From contig JABYQN010000005.1 in the NCBI GenBank assembly GCA_022606135.1, positions 248,001 to 312,000 on the forward strand: DNA of 64,000 nt, read 5' to 3'. A program made the position numbers and the translations under genes. Source of the DNA: Fomes fomentarius (lineage: Eukaryota > Basidiomycota > Agaricomycetes > Polyporales > Polyporaceae). Numbering within the stretch: position 1 is the stretch's first letter; every line of letters begins with the position of its first letter. Shown in pieces: positions 10,347-22,113 of the stretch. Below the pieces are notes generated by a model. The model was not told the origin of the DNA, ran no database searches, and saw nothing but the letters and a program-made list of their open reading frames with translations.

Positions 10347-10592
10347 CACTGGAACGGACGCATCCTTCCTCCACCCAGAAACCTTGGAGAAACGATGAGC
10401 TTGCTCAGTTTCGCAAGGTTCGGTGGGTTACGTCTACAGACATAGGTAAGCCTGATTTACCTGCCCTGGAAAGGCGGTGGAGGCCTATTTTCGCAGGTCT
10501 AAGGGGTTTATCTCACCGCGTGAAACTTTTTATTTTTGTTTTCTATTTCCCATCCCTTTCCTGACCTCGCAAAGGATGCGATCTTTGCAGTG
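10347..10592 (+). mobile_element. MITE-like element, copy 1
   Basis: The element begins CACTGGAACGGACGCATCC. The reverse complement of its end reads CACTGCAAAGATCGCATCC, an imperfect 19-bp terminal inverted repeat with 15 matches. A diverged copy lies in opposite orientation at 18385-18610. Shared blocks include CTGGAACGGACGCATC, GATTTACCTGCCCTG (copy 2 GACTTACCTGCCCTG) and AAGGATGCGATCTTTG. It is non-coding, and any open frame in it is incidental. Confidence 0.7.
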
Positions 10593-10807
10593 ATATGCAT
10601 GCCAAAAGTCGACTTCCCAAAAGGTACAACTCATCAAAAGAAGCACATACCACAGGCGCTCTCAAACACCTCAAATTCCACAATATTGGGATTGGGCCGC
10701 AACAGATGTAGTTCGATTGATACACGGCAATGAACGCGATACACATACAAGACATGGTAGAACAAGTCATAGAAGAGCGATTGTGGGAGAAGTATGGCAT
10801 GCGCCGA

Positions 10808-11690
10808 TCACACAACCAGCATCGAATGCATAAGGAGGAACCTGATTTCCTCTTGTCCCATAGGCAAGGGCACCCCATCGAGTGCGTCGAGCAGGATCTG
10901 GTACTCGTGCTCAACCTCTCCATCGGTCATCTGCACACTGTACGAAGCCATCTCCCACTTGCCCTTGATGTCCTGATACTCGTCGGGAGGCGGAGAGTGC
11001 TGAAGCCGCTTTCCCAGGAGCGTATGCGGACTGTCCAAGAATTCCGCTATCTCCTCCGCAGAAAGCACCTTGGGAGAAACTACCTCGAGGATATCAGACC
11101 GACGAGGCTCACGCGTTGCCGGAGGTGTGATGAGGCGCCCATCGTTTCGCGGAGTCGATAATACTTGTCCGTTCGGCTTGACACGATCTGGGAATAGACG
11201 AGGATATTCATTCTGGGCCCAATCGTTCATTCTGTTGTGGCGGATTGATTAGATCTCAGTGTGAAGATGAGACACACCGAGTGCAAGGTACGTACAGCGC
11301 AGTCTGTCGTCTCATAACTTGCCGCGCAAGGTCATTATGATCTAACAACGCATACCCGAACTTGAACTGGTTGAAAACCTGGAGAGCAGGGAATGCGATA
11401 TGTAGCCGTACGAGCCGCCTGTAAAAGACCATTCATGAAGAGAGTGTGGCAATGAATTGAGTTGGCACTCACTCTTCGAACGATTTCGGCGGCGTGAGTT
11501 CTGCAATTGCAGTGTTGGCCGAACGAAGATATTCGTCAGGATCTCCACCGGGGGGCACGATCTGGTCAGCGTATTGTTGGGGTCTCACCCCCTCCGTGGC
11601 GTAAAGTTCAGCAATGAGCTTGTCGCGACGGGTGGGATCGTAGCTGAGGAACTCTGTATCTTCACCCATTATCTTGAGGTATCGAGCCAA
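10808..11690 (-). CDS. conserved-looking hypothetical protein (5' end unresolved)
   Basis: Exons 11690-11473, 11418-11296 and 11231-10808 join in one frame of at least 254 residues (donors GTGAGT and GTACGT). The product starts at about LARYLKIMGEDTEFLSY. It contains a helical middle (ERLVRLHIAFPALQVFNQF, FGYALLDHNDLARQVM) and an acidic C terminus with PKVLSAEEIAEFLDSP and GQEEIRFLLMHSMLVV. I recognise no family. The true start is probably upstream. An ATG at 11751 (MSIDIYKVPREN) is in another frame and would need a small intron to join. No signal peptide or membrane segment is visible, so a soluble protein is likely. Confidence 0.5.
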
Positions 11691-12101
11691 CTCCTGGCAA
11701 GAGCTTCGACGTCAACGTTTTCGCGGGGAACTTTGTAAATGTCGATAGACATGATGGAGGGTTAGAATAGATGAAGGATGGTGGTGATCAGCAAGCGGAA
11801 GTCCTGACGCGGCGTGGTCACTGAGATTCGGTTGATTCAGCGCAGTGGACCTAGGAGAGAGAGAGAGAGTCGAGAGAGCCTCATGAGCGCTGGTGGTTCC
11901 AGAATCATAAACGCCCGCAAGGACTCCACAGGGGTCACTGTGCACATGCCTGGGCCATGCCTCAGGCTACTGCTACCTTTGACTCTGCCCATAATTCTTC
12001 GTCTTCGCCCTTTAGTCACACTCGCACTCGACCTGCTCATCCCCATCTCAGCGAAGTACTTATTGTAGCTCTGCGAGTAGCCGCCCGAGACCCTGACGTC
12101 A

Positions 12102-12864
12102 GTGTCACCGAGACGCCGGTCGCGTCCTCCATCCACTGTCACAACCGTTCCTCGACCGCAGTCACAGGCCCGAGCTCAGTCTCGGACTTCAGTGAGCGGG
12201 AGCATGCCCGCGACACCAACCAGGACCATCTCCGCGCGAGGCCTCACTCCCTCAGAATCCAGTGAAGCCGCATTACACGGGTACGTTCCATCTCTCCCTT
12301 CTTCGTCGCTCCAAAGTCCGAGCCCAATCTCAACACCCATAACACCCCCTCCTCCCTCTCCTCTCCCCCGCCAGCCAGCGCGCGCTCACCCCAATCTACT
12401 CCGGCGCCATCTCGGGGGGCATAGTCGGCATCGCCTGGATCGTCGGCCTCGTCGTCTGGCTCTACAAACGGCACCGCCGCGCCCGCCGCGCGAAAGCCGC
12501 TGGGTACCGCAGCCACCGCGAGTTCCTCGACCCGCCCAAGACCCAGGACGCGTTCATCATCCCGCCCGACCCCGCCGTCATCAAGGGCCAGGCCCGGCCC
12601 GGCCAGAAGATCGTCTTCGCCAGTGAGGAGGGTAAGCACCACGGCAAGGCGTTCAAGTACGCCAAATCGAATACCGTGCCTATGGTTGATGCGGACGGAC
12701 TGGAGACGCGTGTGCATGGGGAGAAGGAGAGCGTGCCGCCGGGGATGGATCATAGGGTTTCTGCCCCATGTAGAGTTCCGGACAGTGCGCATCTGTCTTC
12801 AACCCCACAGGAGGATGGGCATGCAATTCCACCGGACAAGACGAATGGACTTGGTCAGCGGTAG
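12102..12864 (+). CDS. single-pass membrane protein, N terminus incomplete
   Basis: An exon ending at 12280 (Ser/Thr/Pro/Arg-rich, ending SESSEAALHG) splices to 12375-12864, which begins QRALTPIYSGAISGG. That second exon holds one transmembrane helix (AISGGIVGIAWIVGLVVWLY), a basic stop-transfer stretch (KRHRRARRAKAAG) and a cytoplasmic tail of about 120 residues. The layout matches the many basidiomycete surface proteins with a Ser/Thr-rich outside, one helix and a polar tail. Similar, longer architecture is seen at 52503-54275. The 5' exons, including a signal peptide, should lie between about 11.8 and 12.1 kb, but I could not place the start codon. Function unknown. Confidence 0.5.
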
Positions 12865-13108
12865 CTTCTCTTGATGCATTGATGAATGGTAAGCTGAACA
12901 TTCCGCCCAAGTACAACTGCGATTGAATATGTCTGCTCTGTGTAGATGGACATTTTTATAGACTCTTGACGCGATTCACGATGCTCACGACCCGGACTCT
13001 GCCTGTAGCGGTAGGATTGTTTGTACACAAAATACAGCATCTCTAATATGTGCTTCAACTGGATATCTCGCTATCTTTCCGCACTCAACGCTCCTCAGTG
13101 CTACAACC

Positions 13109-15980
13109 TCAATCGCAGTACGCGCCAACATTCGCGGGCTAGACAATAATACGTCAGACTCAGCGTGAACTCTCAAGATGCGTCAAGTCACTCACTGCGA
13201 CATCGCGCGCGTACCTGTACAGCACGCCGCGCTTCTCGGGGTAAGGACGTTGCTGCCAGTTCTCGCGGCGGCGCTTCTGCTCCTCTTCGTCGACGAGCCA
13301 GTTGATCTCGCGGCTGGCGGTGTCGATGACGATCTTGTCGCCATCCTCTACCAGTGCGATCGGGCCACCGACGAACGCCTCGGGCACGACGTGTCCAATG
13401 ATGAAGCCGCGCGAGGCTCCAGAGAAACGACCGTCTGTAATAAGAGCAGTCTTGCCGCCGAGACCCGCTCCCATGAGTGCAGCAGTCTGACCCAACATCT
13501 ACCACCACACAAGGTCAGTGCTACTCGCAGAGAGAAGGCTTCAGCGCAGCGGATTGCACGTACCTCGGGCATACCGGGACCGCCCTTCGGCCCCTGGTAC
13601 CGGAAGATGATCACCTGGCCTGCGGTGATCTCACCATTGGCGAGCGCAGTGAAGAACGGCGGGATGGTATCGAACACCTTGGCCACACCCTCGAACTTCA
13701 GGCCCTCCTTGCCCGTGATCTTCGCGACCGCACTGTCGGGGGCGAGGTTTCCACGGAGGATCATCAAGTGGCCGGTCTCCTTGATTGGGTTGCTGAGAGG
13801 GCGGACGACGTCCTGGTTCGAGAAGTCGATCTCGGGTACGTCCGCATAGTTCTCAGCGAGCGTCTTGCCCGTCACGGTCAGCTGTGAGCCGTCGAGGACG
13901 TTCGTGTGCTTGATGAGGTACTTGACCAAAGCGGGTATACCACCGACTCTATGGAGATCCTCCATGACGTACTTCCCAGAGGGTCTATGGAGGGGGATCA
14001 AGTTTGGCATGGGTTCTACCAGTGGAAAGGGGAAAGCACTGTGGGGTGATGTACATACTTGAGGTCGGCGAGGTAAGGAGTTCTGTCTGCGACCGTCTGG
14101 AAGTCGTCGATCGTGAGGTCAATGTCGGCTGAACGAGCCATTGCCAGCAGATGGAGGACCTGAAGCAATATGTCTACAACTCGAGCGTTCATGCAGGTAT
14201 TGTGACACGCACGGAGTTCGTTGAGCCACCAAGAATGTTAACAATAGCAATTGCATTGAGGAACGACTGGCGAGTCACGATATCTCTGCACAGTGGGGTC
14301 AGCATCAGCCAACGCATCGCATAGTACATATTGGCGTACTTTGGCTTGAGATCGCGCTCCAGAAGGCGCTTCAAGTACCCAGCAGACTTGACGCACTCCT
14401 GCGCCTTCTCCGCATAGGTGGCCGGGATGGTCGCTGAGTAAGGGGGCGACATCCCAATGACCTCGAGCACACTCGACATCGTGTTTGCACTAAATAGTCA
14501 CCATCGATATCAGCACCCATTCTAACGCTCTGCTCTATCCAGCGATCGCATGATGAAAACGTACGTGAACATTCCACCGCACGCACCAACACCGGGGCAG
14601 GCATGGCGGACAACATCGAGGCGCTGCTCCTCGGTAATCTTTCCAATAGCAAACGCGCCGTACGACTCGAATGCGTCTGCGACATTCATGTTCTCGCCCG
14701 CCTTGAAGTTGAGGTTCGGGCAGTCGACCTGACGAACACCAGGCTGGATGGTACCGCCGTACACAATGATCGTAGGGCGGTTGTGGCGGACAGCAGCGAT
14801 GAAACAGCCGGGCATGTTCTTGTCGCATCTGTAAACCATGCATTCAACAGGACGGCAAAAGACAGCGATCAGAGAGCGCTCACCCTGGAATTTGAATGTT
14901 GCCGTCGTAGTGTTGGGCCTAGCCATGCTCTTAGATGACATGTTCGTTCGATCATGCGAAAGGCAACTAACCCGGATAACCTGTATGGCTCTTCAATTGA
15001 TAGTACGCGCAGTTTAGAGCAATAGGCCTCACCGTCTCAATAGAATCCGCGATGAGATCACGACTTGGTAGTCTGTTCGTTGATCGTCAGAGACCCACTC
15101 TTTGAAGGCCATGCCTGTACGCACGAAAATCTCATGCCTAGCATACACCCAACTCAGCCGTCGGAGTATTTCATCTCAACTCATTACCGCTCACCATCGT
15201 TACCCATAGTGATACCGTCGCTATCCAACTGAGCGTCAATGCTTATCTTGGTTTCCTGGAGCGGAAGTACGCACCTCACACCGATGGTACTGAAGGTCAA
15301 ACCCACGAGACCCTCCTGCTTGCATCCCTCCTTGACATGCCTAGCCAAGTCAAGCTACACGCGCACACGTTGGGTGAGAAGATACTCTTGTTCCCTTCGT
15401 CGGGGGGCTCACAAGATGGTTGTTGCACGGGTTACCTGCACGAATTGTTAGCGCGCTTCGAAACGCTCGGCGATTGAGGGGAGTAACTTACCCTCCCACC
15501 AAACCGGCGAGATACCGATCTGCGTGATGGTAGCACAAACGCACACCAGTGAGCGACAGTCCGACACACCAGGGCCAATGCGCACTCACCTGCGGCTTGT
15601 CGAAGTCCTCCACCGTCACGCCCACAGCGTGCACTGATCACCAAGAATTATTGTCATCGTCCTGCTACAACCTCGCGCACGCCAACGATGCTTAGAATTC
15701 GGAGACGTACACATTGACTGGGCGCCTCCGAACCTCTGCAAAGTTTGTTAGCCGACGACGTCATGGACGACCAGGGGCTATATGCGCATTGTGAACGCAC
15801 TTTGTCTTGTGTGAGGACGGATGAGTACTTGTTCAGCTTGACTCCATTGCTGGGCGGGGGCGTCCTAGACACCGGGTGACTGCAACGAGTATACCAATCA
15901 GGCCCTCTTTTCCTTCGCCTCCTAATATGCATGGAGCAAAAATGGACACACATCTCAACGTTTCCTGCGTCTGCCGACAT
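13109..15980 (-). CDS. ILV3: dihydroxyacid dehydratase
   Basis: This enzyme dehydrates 2,3-dihydroxy-isovalerate and 2,3-dihydroxy-3-methylvalerate in valine, isoleucine and leucine synthesis, using an Fe-S cluster. Family motifs in order are [59 protein letters not shown] (cluster Cys), [14 protein letters not shown] (cluster Cys), [24 protein letters not shown] and the terminal PANVGAYCD. The gene has many introns. The last one hides the true C terminus, which ends at the stop 13111-13109. Proposed start 15980: MSADAGNVE, then an intron to [12 protein letters not shown]. This N terminus does not look like a mitochondrial presequence, although the yeast enzyme is mitochondrial. The junction before [10 protein letters not shown] is not resolved in phase. 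A CCAAT box (minus strand, about 16255) lies upstream. Confidence 0.92.
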
Positions 15981-16482
15981 GTCTTCGTGATAGTGGTAGT
16001 GTGGTCAAGCAAGAGCAGTAGGAGACCGGATGATGGGGAGTGGGAGTCAGAGAAAGATGGCTCTTACGGTGAACTGGTAACATCCGACTTGAATGCATGC
16101 TATAAGGAGAAATGATCATTGCGCACATCTGACCCGCATCTGACCAGAGCGGGCGGACCGACGTGCAACAATTCACGTCAGATCGATCTGCAGCACGCAA
16201 TTCCTGGTCTATGGCAGCCTCGATCGGCGATATCTTATCGAATCCTCCCACCCTCATTGGCTCCTCCTCTTCTGCGGTAATTCCACCGTTTCAATAGGCT
16301 CTCCTTTACATTTGGGCTGCGATGCGTAAATAGAACATACGGCGTTCAGCAAAACTAGAATACAGGATACTTAGCACAGATGGGCACGTTACTGTTCCGC
16401 AGTACGAGGGTCCGACGTCCACTTCGACTCCTGACCTCATCATGGGCAATCAAGAACATATTGGCAAGCTCATCTCCCCATC

Positions 16483-19280
16483 TCAAAAATCAAAGCCCTT
16501 TTCGCGGAACGCCTCCAGCTTCGTCTCCGGCCGCGCCATATCAGCAAGGTCCGGTCGCTCCTGTACCGCCACAAACCAGTCAATCACTCGCGAATATCAC
16601 GAAAGTCGAACGTGCTCGGGTGCTTACCATAGCCTGGAACGCACGCCGCAGCGTCGTCCACAACTGCTCGCTCTTTCCCCCACCCGATGACTCTTGCAGC
16701 GCGAGTGCGCTCAGGAAGTGCTCGATTGCCTCCTGGTGCGCGCCAATGTTGAGGCCTGATAGAGTAATGAATTCATATGAATCGAGAAGAGCCCGAAATA
16801 CGGCGACTCACAGGCTACACCGACGTTATAGATACCACGGGTGTACGTGGGCCGCAACTGAAGGGCTTCACGATAGGCCCCTAACGCTTCTTCCGGCTTG
16901 TTTCCGTTGGATAGTGAGGAACCCAATCGATTCCAGAGCAGGTAATCCTAAACATGGAGGAGTCAATATCGTCTCCGCTGTCGGTTTCTGAGGAAAGAAA
17001 GGAGACCCAGCGACCCACGTCAACCAGGGCCCGAGATCTTTTCCCCAGCCCGTCTCGATCCGAGAATAGGACAACCGGAAAGACGCACCTTAGGGCGCAT
17101 GCTCAACGCAGCCTCGAAGCAGTCCTTCGCACGAGCGAACTCCCCACTCGTGTAGAACAGCACTCCGAGCCCAATCTGCACGTCCGCATCGACCTCACCA
17201 CGAGCATATTGCTCTCGCGCGATCTTCAGATAAGCCTCTGTGACCTGCTCTTGCGAATGCCAAGACGAGTTCGAGAGCGAATTCCAGGCCTCCTGCGAGA
17301 TACCCGCGTCGGGGAAACGCGCGCGGAGCCAGCGGAGGAGCATTGTATGTGACGCGCGCTCAAATGACTCGTTCGTGAAGGCGATAGCGAGCGACTGGAG
17401 TCCGGAAAGGTATAAGCGAGAAGGATAGAGTTCTGACCGGGGACTACGCACCAACATGCCTGCGCCCGCCGCCCCAGCTGCTTCGGCCCTCTTGATTCCT
17501 TCCATGAGCGCAGGCATGGCAACGTCATCCCGCTCATCCATACTCCTTGTCTCGCCGAGCAGGATCCAAGCCTCATATCCGCCTTCGCCGAGGTCGCCGT
17601 TTTGAATCGCGGCCTCGAGCAACAACGCCGCTTCTGACAGAGATCCATTCCGCGCGAGAAGATCCTTCGCTTCTTGCAGTGATGACCTAGACTGTGAGGG
17701 GTCGAGATACTTGTTATCTTTTTCTGTATACGCGCTTGTAAGTTGGATGTTACGACGTAGTTAATGCTGCTCACCGAAGGGGTATGGTCCAAGGATCGGA
17801 AGACCCTCCTCATCGAACTTGATCGGAGGTTCGACAGCCAGGTCGCCGCTCATGCTCTCCCAGGCGTTCTGCATCATGCCTCCATAGTCGAGATCATCCT
17901 CGCGCTGCGAATTCATCATCTGGTTAAATTGCGCCTCCCACTTCGCCATCTCCTCCGGAGGAGGCGGTATGTCGGAGTTCTGCAGCTGCTCCCATACTCT
18001 GCACGCATAAATGAGACCCAGATTCAGAAAGCACGAAAGCGACTAGGACATACTGTTTGAATTCCGGGTCCTCTAGTGTGTGCTCTTGTTCCACTGCGAG
18101 GGTTGCGTCCTGTAGGTCGTTCGCAAGCTGATCGACGGTCTCATCTGTCACCTCCGTGATACGAGCACTGTTCGCCAGGGATGCATGCACTTGCGCAAAC
18201 GCCGCATCGAAGTCAATCTCCCTCGCCTTGCCCTTCCCCTGGTCCACGCTCATCTGCGGCATACCCATCCCATACGTCGACATCCCCATAGGCATCCCGC
18301 GCGCATACAAGCCCGACTGCTGCATGTAGGGCGTCTGGTTGACTGCACCATCTCCTGTCAGTTATCGTCGCTTCTGAGAGCAAACAGTACAAAGATCGCA
18401 TCCTTGGCAGGGTCGGGAAATGTATATGAAACGGAACGCAGATAGATAAGTCCCTTGGACCTGCCGCAAATAGTCTCCAACGCCTTCTCAGGGCAGGTAA
18501 GTCAGGATTACCTATACCTGCATATGTAACCCAACGAACCGTGTGAAGCTGAGCAGGCCTACTGTTCTTCAAGCTTTCTGGGCGCAGGAAACGATGCGTC
18601 CGTTCCAGTGTAACAAGCATAGTGTGTGGCGTCTTGTGCGCTCCAGACTGCCACTCGATGACTAAAAGGGAAAACTCACAGTTCGACTGCATGGGCATGT
18701 TCTGCTGTCCCGACGGGTGCGCGATCTGCGCTACGCCATCAAACTCGGAACTCCATCCTCCCGCTGTGGTTGGGGAATGCGTGTGTGCGCGGAGCATTTC
18801 GGCTGGGGTGCCAGAGCGCCCGGCTGCTTGCATTTCATTCCACGCCTTGCCCAGGTCTTGCCCCGCTTGTTGGGGTACATTCATGAAGCGTTCCGGCTCG
18901 GGAGGGAGGACGTGACGTTGCATGGCGAAGGATGGCGGTTGGCCTGCTTGCTGTGGGCCGCCTTCGAAGAACTGGCGAGCCATGGCGAGGTCTTGCTGCG
19001 AGCCATGGGCGGTAGATGTGGTAGGGAGGTGGTGTAGCTGCAGTACGCTCATTAGACAATCCGGCTGCATGTAGGCGTGTCGTTCACTCACGCTTGAGCC
19101 AGATGGACCTGCAACCCTATCCTACGTAGTTGAGGGCTGTATGAGCGAGTAGTCCTCTGAAAATTCGTAATTACGCACCTGTTGTAAACTCCTGTCTCCC
19201 TCGGTGTGTTTGAGTACTTGTGACAACGGGTTGAATGGCACCGCGCATTCCGCGCCTGATATGAGGCCTTGAAGCGACAT
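16483..19280 (-). CDS. PEX5: peroxisomal PTS1 receptor PEX5
   Basis: Pex5 binds C-terminal SKL-type signals in the cytosol, docks at Pex13/Pex14 and is recycled after ubiquitination. The N terminus has the family signature [12 protein letters not shown] with the conserved Cys, then [17 protein letters not shown]. Pex14-binding WxxxF/Y motifs follow (WSSEF, WEAQF). TPR repeats fill the C-terminal half (for example [22 protein letters not shown] and [20 protein letters not shown]). The protein ends [25 protein letters not shown] at the stop 16485-16483. The start at 19280 is fixed by the conserved N terminus. One intron, about 18360-18680, is much larger than the rest because it contains a MITE-like insertion. 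Other introns are about 50-100 bp. Confidence 0.93.
18385..18610 (-). mobile_element. MITE-like element, copy 2, inside a PEX5 intron
   Basis: Read on the minus strand it aligns over its whole length with 10347-10592, starting CACTGGAACGGACGCATCG and ending GGATGCGATCTTTGTACTG. Identity is roughly 70-75% by eye with small indels. It lies in the intron between the exon ending at about 18679 and the exon beginning at about 18340, in the same orientation as PEX5 transcription. Confidence 0.7.
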
Positions 19281-19621
19281 GGTTACGAGGATAGGAACGG
19301 AGTCGTGAGTGAATAAGCTGCTAGTTATATGAAAGTCGGAAGCTTGGAGAGAAGTACGGCACCGTAATTGCGCCGGGGAAGCGGGGTACGGCGATCTCCG
19401 ATTCCGTTCGTTCCACGTGAATATCAGTGCTCACTCATTCTGGCGCTTGTCCTGAACGCTGACACTGATCATGAGCTACGTATTACTATTAGTTAAATAC
19501 ACGGCTTGGAGCTGCCCATGGCAGGTATGCATGGTATTCAATCGTACTAACTCTCTCACTTAGGATCGCACTTACAAGATCCCACCCATGAGGGAACTCG
19601 TCAAGACATAGGATACACCAA

Positions 19622-20439
19622 TTATAATACAACCTTCACTGCTCTACTATTACATGCGCTTTTGCGCTCAGTTACCCGGAATGCTGAGGGGGCAACGCTG
19701 GTCTCGTCGAACATGTAAGCAAACGGATCCCAGTTCTTGTCGTCCCTCCATTCGTACTCCATCTGGTTCGCGATCGTCCGCGCCGTGTCCGTCCCATACA
19801 CATGCGCGATCCACGCCAGCGTCCCATCTATCCCCGCAGAAACGCCGCCACATGTCCAGATGTTCCCGTCGACGACGAATCGGGCCGTCTTGACCCAATT
19901 GGCCTTGGGACCCATCGCCGTGATGCGCTTCCAGAGCATCTTGTTCGTCGTCGCCCTCTTCCCGTCCAGAATCCCTGCCTTCGCAGGGAGACCCGCGCCG
20001 TTGCAGACGGTGATGAGGTACTTGAGCTTCGGGTACGTCTTCTGGAGGAACTGGACGATGGGCTCGATGTCCCCGAACTCGGATGCCCCGATGCCGCCGG
20101 GCACAAGCAGCACCTCAAGATCCTCGGGCACATTGTCGAATGTGTGGGTAGGCGCGATGCGAACCCCGAAGTCGGACCCGTGGACGTTGAAGCGCGGGTC
20201 GGGGATCCCGCTTGATTGCGCCTCGAGCGTGGGGGCAATCACGTAGAGGTCGAACTTGCGGAGCCAGGAGAGCATGTACAGCGCCTCGATGGGTCCGAAA
20301 GCGTCGAGGGGCTCGAAGCCGGGGAATACGAGAAGGCCAGCCTTCGTCGGGAGGCTGGGTTGGGATCCTACAGTCCGAGTTAGGTCAGTCTTTATGCGAG
20401 CTGTCTGCATGGCAGCGTACCCTGGGCTTGTTGGCTCAT
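19622..20439 (-). CDS. DJ-1/PfpI (ThiJ) family protein
   Basis: Exons are 20439-20421 and 20367-19622, giving 254 residues. The start is MSQQAQG|SQPSLP. Family features are GLLVFPGFEPLDAFGPIEAL, LLVPGGIGASEF and the nucleophile elbow LITVCNGAGLPAKAGILDG with its Cys. Then come WVKTARFVVDGNIWTCGGVSAGIDGTLAWIA and a tail ending FRVTERKSACNSRAVKVVL. The glutamate of the N-terminal strand (GFEPLD) and the Cys are in place. Fungal members resemble isonitrile hydratase-like or class I glutamine-amidotransferase-like proteins. The substrate is unknown. No signal peptide, so cytosolic. Confidence 0.85.
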
Positions 20440-21670
20440 CGTGTGTCGAGCCAAATTGTGGACGGTCTACGATGGAAGGGTGAGAGTTCGCAGGGCCGGA
20501 TTGATGGCTTTCAACTGCTACTTCTCATGGCCCATTTATATGTTCCGCTGGAACCCCATTTGTAGGTCTGTACAGGAAGCAAGAACCATATCCGGCGAAG
20601 GTGACGGCATGAGAAACCGGAAGCCGGCGAGCCACCTCATCAACTAGGCTTGGCCGCCGTCTTACTTTTGTTATGACCGTCACACATCCGCAGTGTCTTC
20701 ATGATTGTACCTTAAGCCACGCCATGCTTCGCTATGGTTGCCATCTGTCAATCTGTGGACGCGCGGCGGTAGCGGCACCGAACTTGCTGGTATACTATCG
20801 CGACCTGCCTGCTCAAAAAGGCGCCCAGAAATGTCCTCCCTCGAAGATCTAGCCCATACCTTGTCCGATAAATTCAAGACTTTATATATAGGCTAGGAGC
20901 ATGATTGTCAGCCCATGTTGCACGTTTGAGGGAAATTCATACATGTACAAAGGAGAACCAGAAGTAACAAGGGGCGCGACCCCAGTGTCTGCTCATTTCT
21001 CCGGTCACGGGTCACATCTGGGTCACGCTGCCGAGCCTGCCGTTTCTCGCTCCGCATACTTCAGCGCCCGTGAGCTCGTCGAGCCGCAGTGACAACTCGA
21101 TCGGAGATTCAATTTCACTGGACGCGCTGTGGCTGAAAAGTGACGCTCGAGGACGGTTTCTTTGTGTACACGATTCTACGGACTATATACCCCCGGAAAT
21201 TTTACGGGGTATTCATGAGCATGCACTAGCACCATGTATGAATTTTGAGGGACAGCGCCGGGGATATCACATGTAGCGAGAGTGTACAAGTGGTCAAGCC
21301 TACTCACTACCTATGCTGTTCCCTCGAGATCGGAGCAAGTTCTCCACCAAAAAATGTTATTTTTTGTTTCTACATACTCCTATAGCATACATAGATGTTT
21401 GTGCCAACTGGCATCCTTATCGGCTGAGGGATGCCTTCCCTATCCGTCCTTGAGCAGACACTGGGGTCTGAGCAGACTCTGGGGTCGTGATAGTAACGTT
21501 CGAGAACTCCTTGAAGCTTCCTCGCTTTATGTACAGGTACGTGGTTCTCCGGCATGGCTGCCAAGGTTGTACATACGGCATCCTGGCCTTCAGGTTGCAT
21601 CGCTAACCACACAACAACTTACGAGAGCATGGAATGTCGGGCCCCGGATGCAGTGCTTTCCCTTGGCATA
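20440..21670. other. intergenic region
   Basis: Several frames of 60-140 codons occur on both strands, but none carries a recognisable domain and none dominates. I see nothing to annotate. Confidence 0.4.
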
Positions 21671-22113
21671 CTACAGCTGTTTCCAAAATTGGTGGCCGCT
21701 CATCTCCGACTGACGCGCGCGCACTTTCGACACGAAAAAGTCAGAAAAATCAGAAAAATCGACGGTGCCCTTGCTACTGCATCCCTTGCTCCGAGACTAG
21801 TCCTATATACTGCTACAAGCCTTGCAAACACACATACGACTTCTGACTCTCCATAGATATTCGGTTATGTAAGTTACAGAAGTCGGATCATCTAGAGATA
21901 ATCTCCTAGTTCTGACGAAGATCTGGCCACAGAAACCTCCTCTCTTCGCCCTGGAGGCTTCTAGCATACTACTTACACACTCCCTACCATCTATGTGCGA
22001 TGCTATGCAGCCTATGAGCAATTGCGGGCTCATGATGCCTTGCTCGAAATTGCGGACATTCGGCGCCCGATAACGTGGTTACCGAGGCAGGCCGAAGAGT
22101 GGACTTCTGTACC
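21671..22113 (+). repeat. dispersed repeat of about 440 bp, copy 1
   Basis: This aligns with 29881-30318 in the same orientation at roughly 80% identity. Long shared blocks are CTTTCGACACGAAAAAGTCAG, GACTAGTC, ATACTGCTACAAGCCTTGCAA and ATCTATGTGCGATG. No clear terminal repeats. The block could be a solo LTR remnant, a non-autonomous element, or the duplicated 3' end of an old gene. On the minus strand a peptide with HVIGR is open in both copies. Confidence 0.65.

Noticed and set aside
12244..12792. 182-codon minus ORF opposite the membrane protein
   Set aside because: The plus strand carries a clear transmembrane helix with a basic stop-transfer stretch, so this is its shadow.
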